This document shows positions 41,137 through 51,078 of a stretch of DNA of 64,000 nt, piece by piece (position 1 is the first letter of the stretch; each line of letters starts with the position of its first letter). This stretch comes from Streptomyces sp. NRRL S-1022 (GTDB lineage: Bacteria; Actinomycetota; Actinomycetes; Streptomycetales; Streptomycetaceae), in assembly GCF_000720135.1 (NCBI RefSeq), contig NZ_JOIU01000027.1, positions 1-64,000 of the forward strand, given 5' to 3'. Position numbers and translations under genes: made by a program. The notes beneath the pieces were generated by a model. The model was not told the DNA's origin and ran no database searches. It saw only the letters and a list, made by a program, of their open reading frames with translations.

Positions 41137-43053
41137 GTGTTCGACACAGTGCTGGTGGCCAACCGGGGCGAGATCGCCGTACGCGTCATCCGTACGCTCC
41201 GCTCGCTGGGCGTGCGCTCGGTGGCGGTCTTCTCCGACGCCGACGCCGACGCACGGCACGTCCGGGAGGCCGACACGGCGGTCCGGATCGGTCCGGCGCC
41301 GGCCGCCGAGAGCTATCTGTCGGTGGAGCGGCTGCTGGAGGCCGCCGCCCGCACCGGCGCCCAGGCCGTCCACCCGGGGTACGGCTTCCTCGCCGAGAAC
41401 GCGGGATTCGCCCGCGCGTGCGAGGAGGCGGGGCTGGTCTTCATCGGCCCGCCCGCCGACGCGATCGCGCTCATGGGCGACAAGATCCGCGCCAAGGAGA
41501 CGGTGAAGGCGGCCGGGGTGCCGGTCGTACCCGGCGGACGTGACCCGGAACTGGCGGCGGCGGCCCGCGAGCTGGGGGCGCCGGTGCTGCTGAAGCCGTC
41601 GGCCGGCGGTGGCGGCAAGGGCATGCGGCTGGTGCGGGACCTGAGCGTGCTGGAGGAGGAGATCGCCGCAGCCCGCCGCGAGGCCCGTGCCTCCTTCGGC
41701 GACGACACCCTGCTGGTGGAGCGGTGGGTCGACCGGCCCCGGCACATCGAGATCCAGGTGCTGGCCGACGGCCACGGCAACGTGGTCCACCTCGGCGAGC
41801 GCGAGTGCTCCCTCCAGCGGCGCCACCAGAAGATCATCGAGGAGGCGCCGAGCGTCCTGCTGGACGAGGAGACCCGGGCCGCGATGGGCGCGGCGGCCGT
41901 GCAGGCGGCCCGCTCGTGCGGGTACCGGGGCGCGGGCACGGTGGAGTTCATCGTGCCGGGCGGCGACCCGTCGTCGTACTACTTCATGGAGATGAACACC
42001 CGTCTCCAGGTGGAGCACCCGGTCACCGAACTCGTCACCGGGCTCGACCTGGTCGAGTGGCAGCTGCGGGTGGCGGCCGGGGAGCGGCTGGGCTTCGCGC
42101 AGGAGGACCTGCGCCTGACCGGACACGCGGTGGAGGCCCGGATCTGCGCCGAGGACCCCGCGCGCGGGTTCCTCCCGTCCGGCGGCACGGTGCTGCTGCT
42201 CGACGAGCCCCAGGGCGACGGCGTCCGCACCGACTCCGGGCTGAGCGAGGGCACGGAGGTGGGCAGCCTCTACGACCCGATGCTGTCCAAGGTGATCGCC
42301 TACGGCCCCGACCGCGCGACGGCGCTGCGCCGGCTGCGGGCGGCCCTCGCGGAGACGGTCACGCTGGGCGTGCAGACCAACGCGGGCTTCCTGCGCCGGC
42401 TGCTGGCCCACCCGGCGGTGGTGGCGGGCGAGCTTGACACCGGTCTGGTGGAGCGGGTGGTGGACGAGCTGCTCCCCGCCGAGGTGCCGGAGGAGGTGTA
42501 CGAGGCGGCGGCGGCCGTGCGGCTCGCGGCGCTGCAACCGCGCGCGGAGGGCTGGACCGACCCGTTCTCGGTGCCGAGCGGCTGGCGGCTGGGCGGCACC
42601 CCGAAGCCGCCGTCCTTCCCGCTGCGGGTGCAGGAACCGGTGACCCACACGCCCCGCGGTGTCCACACGGTCACCGGGGACCGGGTGTCCGTCACCCTCG
42701 ACGGCGTCCGGCACACCTTCCGCCGCGCCGGCGACTGGCTGGGCCGCGACGGCGACGCCTGGCACGTGCGCGACCACGACCCGGTCGCCGCGTCCCTGAA
42801 CCGCTCGGCCCACGCGGGCGCCGACTCGCTGACCGCGCCCATGCCCGGCACGGTGACGGTGGTGAAGGTGGCCGTCGGGGACGAGGTCGCCGCCGGGCAG
42901 AGCCTGCTGGTGGTGGAGGCGATGAAGATGGAGCACGTCATCTCCGCCCCGCACGACGGCACGGTCGCCGAACTGGACGTGACGCCGGGCACCACGGTCG
43001 CCATGGACCAGGTGCTGGCCGTCATCGCACCGCACGAGGAGGTGGCGCGGTGA
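41137..43053 (+). CDS. Methylcrotonyl-CoA carboxylase biotin-carrying subunit
   Basis: A 638-aa biotin carboxylase plus carrier. The biotin carboxylase domain shows [30 protein letters not shown], the ATP-grasp [11 protein letters not shown] and [14 protein letters not shown]. The biotin lysine is in [12 protein letters not shown] (Lys ~600). GTG 41137 follows GAGGAGGGG by four bases. The middle BT-like part is shorter than in eukaryotes. It carboxylates biotin for the adjacent carboxyltransferase. Its stop overlaps the lyase start (GTGA), giving coupled translation. Confidence 0.92.
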   Translation: MFDTVLVANRGEIAVRVIRTLRSLGVRSVAVFSDADADARHVREADTAVRIGPAPAAESYLSVERLLEAAARTGAQAVHPGYGFLAENAGFARACEEAGLVFIGPPADAIALMGDKIRAKETVKAAGVPVVPGGRDPELAAAARELGAPVLLKPSAGGGGKGMRLVRDLSVLEEEIAAARREARASFGDDTLLVERWVDRPRHIEIQVLADGHGNVVHLGERECSLQRRHQKIIEEAPSVLLDEETRAAMGAAAVQAARSCGYRGAGTVEFIVPGGDPSSYYFMEMNTRLQVEHPVTELVTGLDLVEWQLRVAAGERLGFAQEDLRLTGHAVEARICAEDPARGFLPSGGTVLLLDEPQGDGVRTDSGLSEGTEVGSLYDPMLSKVIAYGPDRATALRRLRAALAETVTLGVQTNAGFLRRLLAHPAVVAGELDTGLVERVVDELLPAEVPEEVYEAAAAVRLAALQPRAEGWTDPFSVPSGWRLGGTPKPPSFPLRVQEPVTHTPRGVHTVTGDRVSVTLDGVRHTFRRAGDWLGRDGDAWHVRDHDPVAASLNRSAHAGADSLTAPMPGTVTVVKVAVGDEVAAGQSLLVVEAMKMEHVISAPHDGTVAELDVTPGTTVAMDQVLAVIAPHEEVAR

Positions 43054-43991
43054 CCGCAGAGGGACTGCCCATGGCCGTGCCGGCCCCGGGCCTGCCCGCG
43101 CGGGTGCGGATCCACGAGGTCGGCGCGCGCGACGGACTGCAGAACGAGAAGACGGCCGTGCCGACGGCGGTGAAGGCGGAGTTCATCCGCCGGCTGGCCG
43201 GCGCGGGCCTGACCACGATCGAGGCGACGAGCTTCGTGCACCCCAAGTGGGTGCCCCAGCTGGCGGACGCCGAGGAACTGTTCCCGCTGGTCCGTGACCT
43301 CGACGCCGACCTGCCGGTGCTGGTGCCCAACCAGCGCGGGCTGGACCGGGCGCTGGCCCTCGGTGCCGGGCGCGTCGCCGTGTTCGCCAGTGCCACCGAG
43401 TCCTTCGCGAAGGCCAACCTCAACCGCACGCTGGACGAGTCCCTCGCGGTGTTCGAGCCGGTGGTGCGGCAGGCCAAGGACCGGGGCGTGCACGTGCGCG
43501 GCTATGTGTCGATGTGCTTCGGCGACCCGTGGGAGGGCGCGGTGCCGCTGCACCAGGTGGCCCACGTCTGCACGGCCCTGCGGGACATGGGCTGTGACGA
43601 GCTGAGCCTCGGCGACACGATCGGGGTGGCCACCCCGGGTCATGTGCAGGCACTGCTCTCCCTGCTGAACGAGAAGGGCGTGCCGGCGAACGTGATCGGC
43701 GTGCACTTCCACGACACCTACGGACAGGCGCTCGCCAACACGCTGGCCGCGCTGCAGCACGGCGTGACCACGGTCGACGCCTCCGCGGGCGGGCTCGGCG
43801 GCTGCCCGTACGCCAAGTCCGCCACCGGCAACCTCGCCACCGAAGACCTCGTCTGGATGCTGCACGGACTCGGCATCGAGACCGGGGTCGACCTCGGCCG
43901 TCTGACCGCCACCAGCGTGTGGATGGCCGAACAGCTGGGCCGGCCCAGCCCGTCCCGTACCGTCCGCGCTCTCTCCCACAAGGACCAGTGA
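43050..43991 (+). CDS. Hydroxymethylglutaryl-CoA lyase
   Basis: A 313-aa TIM-barrel lyase that splits HMG-CoA into acetyl-CoA and acetoacetate. Visible are [20 protein letters not shown] (with the Arg-Asp of the active site), [15 protein letters not shown], the metal His pair in [16 protein letters not shown] and the catalytic Cys loop [22 protein letters not shown] 43050 overlaps the upstream stop; ATG 43071 is an alternative. It is the terminal step of leucine breakdown in this operon. Confidence 0.93.
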   Translation: MTAEGLPMAVPAPGLPARVRIHEVGARDGLQNEKTAVPTAVKAEFIRRLAGAGLTTIEATSFVHPKWVPQLADAEELFPLVRDLDADLPVLVPNQRGLDRALALGAGRVAVFASATESFAKANLNRTLDESLAVFEPVVRQAKDRGVHVRGYVSMCFGDPWEGAVPLHQVAHVCTALRDMGCDELSLGDTIGVATPGHVQALLSLLNEKGVPANVIGVHFHDTYGQALANTLAALQHGVTTVDASAGGLGGCPYAKSATGNLATEDLVWMLHGLGIETGVDLGRLTATSVWMAEQLGRPSPSRTVRALSHKDQ

Positions 43992-43996
43992 TCAGC

Positions 43997-45157
43997 ATGG
44001 ACCACCGCCTCAGCCCCGAGCTGGAGGAACTCCGCCGTACGGTCGAGCAGTTCGCGCACGACGTCGTGGCGCCGAAGATCGGCGACTTCTACGAGCGGCA
44101 CGAGTTCCCGTACGAGATCGTCCGGGAGATGGGCCGCATGGGCCTGTTCGGGCTGCCGTTCCCGGAGGAGCACGGCGGGATGGGCGGCGACTACCTGGCC
44201 CTGGGCCTGGTGCTGGAGGAGCTGGCCCGCGTCGACTCCTCGGTGGCCATCACGCTGGAGGCGGGGGTGTCGCTGGGCGCGATGCCGATCCACCTCTTCG
44301 GCACGGAGGAGCAGAAGCGGCGGTGGCTGCCCCGGCTCTGTTCCGGCGAGATCCTGGGCGCGTTCGGCCTGACCGAGCCGGACGGCGGCAGCGACGCGGG
44401 GGCGACCCGTACGACGGCCCGCCTGGACCCGGACACCGACGAGTGGGTGATCAACGGCACGAAGTGCTTCATCACCAACTCCGGTACGGACATCACGGGC
44501 CTGGTGACGGTGACCGCGGTGACCGGCCGCAAGCCGGACGGCAGGCCGGAGATCTCGGCGATCATCGTCCCGGCCGGCACGCCGGGCTTCACGGTGGCGC
44601 CGCCGTACTCGAAGGTCGGCTGGAACGCCTCCGACACCCGTGAGCTGTCCTTCGCCGACGTCCGGGTGCCCGCCGCCAACCTGCTGGGCGAACAGGGCCG
44701 CGGCTACGCCCAGTTCCTGCGCATCCTGGACGAGGGCCGCATCGCGATCGCCGCCCTCGGCACGGGCCTGGCCCAGGGCTGTGTGGACGAGTCGGTGAAG
44801 TACGCCAGGGAACGCCACGCCTTCGGCAGGCCCATCGGCGCCAACCAGGCCATCCAGTTCAAGATCGCCGACATGGAGATGAAGGCCCACACGGCCCGCC
44901 TGGCCTGGCGCGACGCGGCCAGCCGCCTGGTCGCCGGCGAACCCTTCAAGAAGGAGGCGGCCCTGGCCAAGCTGTACTCCTCCACGGTCGCCGTGGACAA
45001 CGCCCGCGACGCCACCCAGATCCACGGCGGGTACGGCTTCATGAACGAGTACCCGGTGGCCCGCATGTGGCGCGACTCCAAGATCCTGGAGATCGGCGAG
45101 GGCACGAGCGAGGTCCAGCGCATGCTGATCGCCCGCGAACTGGGGCTGGTGAGCTGA
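43997..45157 (+). CDS. acdH: Acyl-CoA dehydrogenase (isovaleryl-CoA type)
   Basis: A 386-aa FAD acyl-CoA dehydrogenase. It shows FGLTEPDGGSDAGATRTTAR, CFITNSGTDI, RHAFGRPIGANQAIQFKIAD, IHGGYGFMNEYPVARMWRD and the catalytic-type EGTSEVQRMLIA. Placement with carboxylase and lyase suggests isovaleryl-CoA oxidation, the first committed step of leucine degradation. Broader branched-chain use (isobutyryl-CoA) is also known for Streptomyces AcdH. ATG 43997 is used; GTG 43988 in the same frame overlaps the lyase stop and may be the true coupled start. A terminator follows. Confidence 0.9.
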   Translation: MDHRLSPELEELRRTVEQFAHDVVAPKIGDFYERHEFPYEIVREMGRMGLFGLPFPEEHGGMGGDYLALGLVLEELARVDSSVAITLEAGVSLGAMPIHLFGTEEQKRRWLPRLCSGEILGAFGLTEPDGGSDAGATRTTARLDPDTDEWVINGTKCFITNSGTDITGLVTVTAVTGRKPDGRPEISAIIVPAGTPGFTVAPPYSKVGWNASDTRELSFADVRVPAANLLGEQGRGYAQFLRILDEGRIAIAALGTGLAQGCVDESVKYARERHAFGRPIGANQAIQFKIADMEMKAHTARLAWRDAASRLVAGEPFKKEAALAKLYSSTVAVDNARDATQIHGGYGFMNEYPVARMWRDSKILEIGEGTSEVQRMLIARELGLVS

Positions 45158-45162
45158 GCCGT

Positions 45163-45195
45163 ACGGGACCGGTGGCGCACGGCCGCCGGTCCCGT
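45163..45195. terminator. 10-bp stem terminator after the leucine operon
   Basis: ACGGGACCGG (45163-45172) pairs exactly with CCGGTCCCGT (45186-45195). It lies between the plus-strand dehydrogenase and the convergent small membrane protein gene, abutting that gene's stop. Confidence 0.8.
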
Positions 45196-45196
45196 G

Positions 45197-45370
45197 TCAT
45201 CGCGTGCCGTCACCGTCGTCGTCCGCGCGGGTGCGCCGGGCCTCGTCGACGACGCGGCGCCAGGAGCGGATCACGTCGGGCACCTGGTCCAGGAGTCCCT
45301 TCAGGGCGGACAGGGCAGCGGACACGACGCCTGCCGTGCCCAGAATCACCAGGATGATCTGCAGATCCAC
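45197..45370 (-). CDS. Small single-span membrane protein
   Basis: A 57-aa protein starting at GTG 45370 with GGAGGAA just upstream. Residues ~2-24 form one hydrophobic helix (LQIILVILGTAGVVSAALSA), followed by a charged tail (IRSWRRVVDEARRTRADDDG). A longer frame upstream has no ribosome site and poor coding character. It is unrecognised and probably a membrane peptide of unknown role. It points away from the desferrioxamine genes. Confidence 0.6.
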   Translation of the reverse strand: MDLQIILVILGTAGVVSAALSALKGLLDQVPDVIRSWRRVVDEARRTRADDDGDGTR

Positions 45371-45793
45371 GCTCGGGTTCCTCCTGCGCCGGAGGGTGGC
45401 CGAGCTGAGGGCGAACCGCATGCGGGAGGGCAGGTGTCTCAGGCCGACCACCCGGAATACGGATGACCAACTGAGGCCCTGCCGACGTACAGGCCGTATA
45501 TGCGGTTGTCGCGATTGACGCGGGGCCGGCTGTGCCGGCCGCCACGCCCGAAAGGGACGTCGGACCCGTTCCCGTCGCAGCCGGCTGTGCCGACCGTGCG
45601 GTGCCGACTGTAGCCGCGCGGCCCCCGGCCTGTCCCGCGTACCGCCAACTCCCCGGGCTCCAGGGGCCGTCCACAGGGCCCGCACCGGGCGGCCGGGCGG
45701 TCGGACACCCACTGGACATCAGCTGAGGTTAGGCTAACCTACCTTGAAACTTGTCCGGCGGGCGCTCCGCCCCGTTCGAAAGCAGTCATACCC
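45371..45793. promoter_or_regulatory. Upstream region of the siderophore receptor with an iron box
   Basis: This 423-base gap has no convincing gene. The iron box TGAGGTTAGGCTAACCTAC (45724-45742) lies 51 bases before the lipoprotein start and matches the DmdR1/IdeR consensus (TTAGGTTAGGCTCACCTAA) at most positions. Iron-dependent repression of the two downstream genes is expected. Confidence 0.85.
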
Positions 45794-46840
45794 ATGCCCC
45801 TTGCCCGTGCTCCCCACCTCACTCGCCGCGGCCTGCTCGCCGCCGGCGGCGCCCTCGGTCTCGGTGCCGCGCTCGCCGCCTGCGGGGACGACAAGGGCGA
45901 AGACGGCGGCTCGGGCACGGAGGCGAAGGGCGGGAAGTCCGGGCCCTGGTCCTTCAGGGACGACCGCGGCACGACCGTGAAGCTGGACAAGGTCCCCGCG
46001 AACATCGTCGCGTTCACCGGTGCCGGTGCCGCGCTGTACGACTACGGCATCCAGGTGAAGGGCGTCTTCGGCCCGACGAAGACCACCGCCGGCAAGCCCG
46101 ACGTCCAGGCCGGCGACATGGACATCAGCAAGGTGACGGTCCTGGGCAACGCCTGGGGCCAGTTCAGCATCGAGAAGTACGCCTCCCTCGCCCCGGACGT
46201 GCTCGTCACCACGATGTTCGACGACGCCGGCACCCTCTGGTACGTCCCCGAGGAATCGAAGAAGAAGATCGCCCAGCTGGCCCCCAGCGTCGGCATCTCC
46301 GTCTACGACCGCCAGCTCACGCAGCCGCTGCAGCGCATGTGGGACCTCGCCGAGTCGCTCGGCGCCGACATGAAGGCCGCGAAGGCCGCCGGTGCCAAGA
46401 AGCGCTTCGAGGACGCCGCCGCCCGGCTGCGCGCGGCCGCCAAGGCCAAGCCCGGCCTCAAGGTGATGGCCGGTTCCGCGAGCGACCAGCTGTTCTACGT
46501 CTCCGGCACCGACCTCTCCGTCGACCTGGAGTACTTCAAAGCCCTCGGCGTGAACTTCGTGGAACCGCCGGAGAGCGCCAAGAAGCAGGGCGGCGGCTGG
46601 TACGAGTCGCTCAGCTGGGAGAACGTCGACAAGTACCAGGCCGACATCATCATGATGGACGACCGCTCCTCGGCCATCCAGCCCGCGGACATCACCAAGG
46701 CCACCTGGAAGAAGCTGCCCGCGGTCAAGGCCGGGCAGGTCATCCCCCGCTCCCCCGAGCCGATCCTGTCGTACGACAAGTGCGTGCCGCTGCTGACGAA
46801 CCTGGCCGAAGCCCTCGAAAAGGCCAAGAAGGTCAGCTGA
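45794..46840 (+). CDS. desE: Siderophore-binding lipoprotein (ferrioxamine receptor)
   Basis: A 348-aa substrate-binding lipoprotein of an iron-siderophore ABC transporter. The signal (RRGLLAAGGALGLGAALAAC) carries twin Arg and ends in a lipobox LAAC, with Cys as lipid anchor. The mature part is a FecB-like fold (KVPANIVAFTGAGAALYDYG; LSWENVDKYQADIIMMDDRS). No permease or ATPase is beside it. The iron box and adjacency to desABCD identify it as the ferrioxamine receptor known as DesE in Streptomyces. Confidence 0.9.
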   Translation: MPLARAPHLTRRGLLAAGGALGLGAALAACGDDKGEDGGSGTEAKGGKSGPWSFRDDRGTTVKLDKVPANIVAFTGAGAALYDYGIQVKGVFGPTKTTAGKPDVQAGDMDISKVTVLGNAWGQFSIEKYASLAPDVLVTTMFDDAGTLWYVPEESKKKIAQLAPSVGISVYDRQLTQPLQRMWDLAESLGADMKAAKAAGAKKRFEDAAARLRAAAKAKPGLKVMAGSASDQLFYVSGTDLSVDLEYFKALGVNFVEPPESAKKQGGGWYESLSWENVDKYQADIIMMDDRSSAIQPADITKATWKKLPAVKAGQVIPRSPEPILSYDKCVPLLTNLAEALEKAKKVS

Positions 46841-46881
46841 CCCCCGACAGAGCCCTGGACCCCCACTCTCAGGAGCCGCAG

Positions 46882-47724
46882 ATGACGACGGCCGTAGCCG
46901 CCCCGTTCCGTTTTTTCGCCCTTCAGGTCGTACGGACGAGGCGGCTCGGTCCGTCTCTGGTCCGGGTCACCTTCGGCGGAGCCGATCTGCACGCCTTCCA
47001 CTCCGACGGGCGGGACCAGTCCCTGTCGCTCTTCCTCCCGCACCCCGGGCAGGACGAGCCCGTCGTCCCGCTGGAGCTGGGCGACGGCTGGTGGCAGGGA
47101 TGGCGCGAACTGCCGGACGACGTACGGGCGGTGATGCGTTCGTACACGCTCAGGGCGCTGCGCCGGGACCCCGACGAGGTCGACGTCGACTTCGCGCTGC
47201 ACGGGGTCGAGCCGGGTGCCGCCACGCCCGCCGGGCCGGCCTCCCGCTGGGCCGCGCGGGCCGCCGCGGGCGACCGGGTGCTGCTGCTCGGGCCCGCCGT
47301 CGCCGACAACCGGGCGATCCGGTTCCGCCCGCCCGGGGACACCGGGCTCGTCGTGTTGTGCGGCGACGAGACCGCCGTACCGGCCGCGACCGCGATCCTG
47401 GAGGCCCTGCCAGCCGGCACCCGGGTCCGGGCCTGGCTGGAGGTGCCGCACGCCGGTGACGTCCAGGACGTGCGCACCGCGGCGGACGCGGAGATCACGT
47501 GGCTCGTACGGCACGACGGGGCCCCCATGGCCGTCGACGCCGTACGGGCCGCCCGGATCACCGGCACCGAGCGGGCGTACGTGTGGCTCGCGGGCGAGTC
47601 CGGCCGGGTGAAGGCCCTGCGGCGGTACTTCGTCGGCGAACGCGGGGTGGACCGGCGGCGGGTCACCTTCGTCGGCTACTGGCGGCAGGGCATGACGGAG
47701 GAACAGCTCCGGGCCGCGGAATAG
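46882..47724 (+). CDS. Siderophore-interacting protein (flavin reductase)
   Basis: A 280-aa SIP-family protein related to ViuB. FAD binding is marked by VMRSYTLRALRRDP (Arg-x-Tyr-Thr), and the NAD(P)H-binding C-terminal domain has VVLCGDETAVPAATAILEAL and AYVWLAGESGRVKALRRYF. It reduces ferric iron in imported ferrioxamine so that it is released in the cytoplasm. ATG 46882 has AGGAG at 46871-46875. It lies 41 bases after desE, so the two are likely co-transcribed from the same iron-box promoter. Confidence 0.9.
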   Translation: MTTAVAAPFRFFALQVVRTRRLGPSLVRVTFGGADLHAFHSDGRDQSLSLFLPHPGQDEPVVPLELGDGWWQGWRELPDDVRAVMRSYTLRALRRDPDEVDVDFALHGVEPGAATPAGPASRWAARAAAGDRVLLLGPAVADNRAIRFRPPGDTGLVVLCGDETAVPAATAILEALPAGTRVRAWLEVPHAGDVQDVRTAADAEITWLVRHDGAPMAVDAVRAARITGTERAYVWLAGESGRVKALRRYFVGERGVDRRRVTFVGYWRQGMTEEQLRAAE

Positions 47725-47784
47725 CGGCGGGCGCACCCCTTCCGGGCCACCGGTTGCGGAGAAGTGCGCCCCGGACCATGGAAC

Positions 47785-47803
47785 TTAGGTTAGGCTAGCC
47801 TAA
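47785..47803. promoter_or_regulatory. Iron box before desA
   Basis: TTAGGTTAGGCTAGCCTAA lies 38 bases upstream of the desA start and matches the DmdR1/IdeR consensus closely. Established Streptomyces work places desABCD under DmdR1 repression, so this is the expected control site. Confidence 0.95.
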
Positions 47804-47841
47804 GTTGATCCCGACGGACCGTCCCCTCGGAGGACCCTCCC

Positions 47842-49284
47842 ATGCGCTCGCACCTGCTCAATGGCCTCACCGCGGAGCACTACCGCCGCTCCGTGACCGA
47901 AGGAGTCGAGCGGGTGGCGGCCAAACTCGCCACCACCGACCGTCCGTTCACCGGCGTCGGCGTGGACGCCCTCTCCCCCGCCATCGACGCGATCGACCTG
48001 GACCGCCCGCTGGGCGACACCACCGCCGTGCTGGACGAGCTGGAGGACGTCTACCTCCGGGACGCCGTCTACTTCCACCACCCCCGCTACCTCGCCCACC
48101 TCAACTGCCCGGTCGTCATCCCGGCGGTGCTCGGCGAGGCCGTGCTCTCCGCGGTCAACTCCTCGCTGGACACCTGGGACCAGTCGGCCGGCGGCACCCT
48201 CATCGAGCGCAAACTGATCGACTGGACGGCCGCCCGCACCGGCCTGGGCCCGGCCGCCGACGGCGTCTTCACCTCCGGCGGCACCCAGTCCAACCTCCAG
48301 GCGCTGCTGCTGGCCCGGGAGGAGGCCAAGGCCGACAGCCTCGCGAAACTGCGGATCTTCACCTCCGAGGTCAGCCACTTCAGCGTGCAGAAGTCCGCCA
48401 AACTGCTCGGCCTCGGGCCGGACGCCGTCGTCGTGATCCCCGTCGACCACGACAAGCGCCTGCAGACGGTCGCCCTCGCCCACGCGCTGGAGCGCTGCGC
48501 GAGCGACGGCCTGGTCCCCATGGCCGTCGTGGCCACCGCCGGCACCACCGACTTCGGCTCCATCGACCCGCTGCCGGAGATCGCCGGCCTGTGCGCCCAG
48601 TACGGCGTCTGGATGCACGTGGACGCGGCCTACGGCTGCGGTCTGCTCGCCTCCCTGAAGTACCGGGACCGCATCGAGGGCATCGAACGGGCCGACTCGG
48701 TGACCGTCGACTACCACAAGTCCTTCTTCCAGCCGGTCAGTTCCTCCGCCCTGCTGGTCCGGGACGGAGCCACGCTGCGGCACGCCACCTACCACGCGGA
48801 GTACCTCAACCCGCGCCGCATGGTGCAGGAACGTATCCCCAACCAGGTGGACAAGTCCCTCCAGACCACCCGCCGCTTCGACGCCCTCAAGCTGTGGATG
48901 ACGCTGCGCACGATGGGCGCCGACGGCATCGGGCAGCTCTTCGACGAGGTGTGCGACCTGGCCCGGGAGGGCTGGAAGCTGCTGGCCGCCGACCCCCGCT
49001 ACGACGTCGTCGCCGAGCCCGGCCTGTCCACCCTCGTCTTCCGCTACGTCCCGGCGGCCGTCACCGACCCCGCCGAGATCGACCGCGCCAACCTCTACGC
49101 CCGCAAGGCCCTGTTCGCCTCCGGTGACGCGGTGGTCGCGGGCACCAAGGTGGCCGGCCGCCACTACCTGAAGTTCACCCTGCTCAACCCCGAGACGCGG
49201 ACGGCCGACATCGCCGCCGTCCTCGATCTGATCGCCGGCCATGCCGAGCAGTACCTGGGAGAGTCCCTTGACCGCGCGTCCTGA
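47842..49284 (+). CDS. desA: Lysine decarboxylase of desferrioxamine synthesis
   Basis: A 480-aa PLP-dependent group II decarboxylase that converts lysine to cadaverine. Visible are the substrate region [35 protein letters not shown], the PLP Asp in [11 protein letters not shown] and the Schiff-base Lys in [17 protein letters not shown]. It is the first gene of the desABCD operon; its end overlaps the desB start region by 17 bases. Confidence 0.95.
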   Translation: MRSHLLNGLTAEHYRRSVTEGVERVAAKLATTDRPFTGVGVDALSPAIDAIDLDRPLGDTTAVLDELEDVYLRDAVYFHHPRYLAHLNCPVVIPAVLGEAVLSAVNSSLDTWDQSAGGTLIERKLIDWTAARTGLGPAADGVFTSGGTQSNLQALLLAREEAKADSLAKLRIFTSEVSHFSVQKSAKLLGLGPDAVVVIPVDHDKRLQTVALAHALERCASDGLVPMAVVATAGTTDFGSIDPLPEIAGLCAQYGVWMHVDAAYGCGLLASLKYRDRIEGIERADSVTVDYHKSFFQPVSSSALLVRDGATLRHATYHAEYLNPRRMVQERIPNQVDKSLQTTRRFDALKLWMTLRTMGADGIGQLFDEVCDLAREGWKLLAADPRYDVVAEPGLSTLVFRYVPAAVTDPAEIDRANLYARKALFASGDAVVAGTKVAGRHYLKFTLLNPETRTADIAAVLDLIAGHAEQYLGESLDRAS

Positions 49285-50554
49285 AGTCCCGCACCGCACC
49301 CACGACTTCGTGGGCATCGGGCTCGGCCCCTTCAACCTCGGCCTCGCCTGCCTGACCGAGCCGATCGCCGAACTGGACGGCGTCTTCCTGGAGTCCAAGC
49401 CCGACTTCGAGTGGCACGCCGGCATGTTCCTGGACGGCGCCCACCTCCAGACCCCGTTCATGTCGGACCTGGTCACGCTGGCCGACCCGACCTCGCCGTA
49501 CTCCTTCCTGAACTACCTGAAGGAGAAGGGCAGACTGTACTCGTTCTACATCCGCGAGAACTTCTACCCGCTGCGGGTCGAGTACGACGACTACTGCCGC
49601 TGGGCCGCCGCTCAGCTGAGCAGCGTCCGCTTCGGCACCACGGTCACCGAGGTGACGTACGAGGACGAGCTGTACGTCGTCCGCACCGACGCCGGGGACA
49701 TCTACCGCGCCCGGCACCTGGTGCTCGGCACCGGCACCGCCCCCTTCGTGCCGGAGGCGTGCCGGGAACTCGGCGGGGACTTCCTGCACACCTCCCGTTA
49801 CATGCACCGCAAGGCGGAGCTGCTGAAGAAGAAGTCCGTCACGATCGTCGGCAGCGGGCAGAGCGCGGCCGAGATCTACTTCGAGCTGCTCTCCGGGATC
49901 GACGTCCACGGCTACCAGCTCAACTGGGTCACGCGCTCCCCGCGGTTCTTCCCGCTGGAGTACACCAAGCTGACCCTGGAGATGACCTCCCCGGACTACG
50001 TCGACTACTTCCGGGCGCTGCCCGAGGAGACCCGCTACCGGCTGGAGAAGCAGCAGAAGGGCCTGTTCAAGGGCATCAACTCGGACCTCGTCGACTCGAT
50101 CTACGACCTGCTGTACCAGAAGGACGTCGAGAGCGGCGACCGGCCGGTGCCCACCCGGCTGCTCACCAACTCCACGCTGCGCACGGCGGCGTACCGGGAC
50201 GGCACGTACACGCTCGGCTTCCACCAGGACGAGCAGGGCAAGGACTTCGAGATCCGTACCGAGGGCCTGGTCCTGGCCACCGGCTACCACTACACCCCGC
50301 CGGCCTTCCTGGACCCGGTCCGCGACCGCCTGCTCTTCGACGGGCACGGCCGCTTCGACGTCGCCCGCAACTACGCCGTCGACGTCACCGGCCGCGGGGT
50401 CTTCCTCCAGAACGCCGGCGTCCACACGCACAGCGTCACCAGCCCCGACCTGGGCATGGGCGCGTACCGGAACGCGTACATCATCCGTGAGCTGCTCGGC
50501 ACGGAGTACTACCCGGTCGAGAAGACCATCGCCTTCCAGGAGTTCGCCGTATGA
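49268..50554 (+). CDS. desB: Cadaverine N-monooxygenase
   Basis: A 428-aa FAD/NADPH N-hydroxylating monooxygenase of the lysine/ornithine hydroxylase family; it makes N-hydroxycadaverine. The FAD motif is [16 protein letters not shown], the NADPH motif [19 protein letters not shown], and the C-terminal ATGYHY is diagnostic. I placed the start at TTG 49268, which has GGGAG upstream and overlaps desA. An ATG at 49241 in frame is possible but lacks a ribosome site. Confidence 0.93.
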   Translation: MTARPEVPHRTHDFVGIGLGPFNLGLACLTEPIAELDGVFLESKPDFEWHAGMFLDGAHLQTPFMSDLVTLADPTSPYSFLNYLKEKGRLYSFYIRENFYPLRVEYDDYCRWAAAQLSSVRFGTTVTEVTYEDELYVVRTDAGDIYRARHLVLGTGTAPFVPEACRELGGDFLHTSRYMHRKAELLKKKSVTIVGSGQSAAEIYFELLSGIDVHGYQLNWVTRSPRFFPLEYTKLTLEMTSPDYVDYFRALPEETRYRLEKQQKGLFKGINSDLVDSIYDLLYQKDVESGDRPVPTRLLTNSTLRTAAYRDGTYTLGFHQDEQGKDFEIRTEGLVLATGYHYTPPAFLDPVRDRLLFDGHGRFDVARNYAVDVTGRGVFLQNAGVHTHSVTSPDLGMGAYRNAYIIRELLGTEYYPVEKTIAFQEFAV

Positions 50555-51078
50555 CCTTCACGTTCCGCCCCGTCGACCCGCTGACGGACGCCGAGCTGCT
50601 GCACGAGTGGGTCACCCACCCCAAGGCCGCGTTCTGGATGATGCAGGACGCGCGGCTGGAGGACGTCGAACGCGCCTACATGGAGATCGCGGCGGACGAG
50701 CACCACCACGCGCTGCTCGGCCTCGCCGCGGACGGCACGCCCGCCTTCCTGATGGAGCAGTACGACCCCGCGCACCGGGAGCTGGCCGGGCTGTACGAGC
50801 CGCGGTCGGGCGATGTCGGCATGCACTTCCTGACCCCGGCCACCGACACCCCCGTGCACGGGTTCACCCGGGCCGTCCTCACCGCCGTGATGTTCCGTCT
50901 CTTCGAGGACCCGTCGGTGCGGCGGGTCGTCGTCGAGCCGGACGTCCGCAACACGGCCGTGCACGCCCTGAACGCGGCCGTCGGCTTCGTGCCCGAACGG
51001 GAGATCGACAAGCCGGAGAAGCGGGCCCTGCTGAGTTTCTGCACCCGCGAACAGTTCGAGAAGGCGGTGACCGCATGA
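50551..51078 (+). CDS. desC: Hydroxycadaverine acyltransferase
   Basis: A 175-aa GNAT-type acyltransferase of the siderophore (IucB/RhbD) kind. It transfers succinyl or acetyl from CoA to N-hydroxycadaverine. [20 protein letters not shown] and [20 protein letters not shown] are family features. ATG 50551 overlaps the desB stop (ATGA), and its own stop overlaps desD in the same way. Confidence 0.93.
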   Translation: MTFTFRPVDPLTDAELLHEWVTHPKAAFWMMQDARLEDVERAYMEIAADEHHHALLGLAADGTPAFLMEQYDPAHRELAGLYEPRSGDVGMHFLTPATDTPVHGFTRAVLTAVMFRLFEDPSVRRVVVEPDVRNTAVHALNAAVGFVPEREIDKPEKRALLSFCTREQFEKAVTA

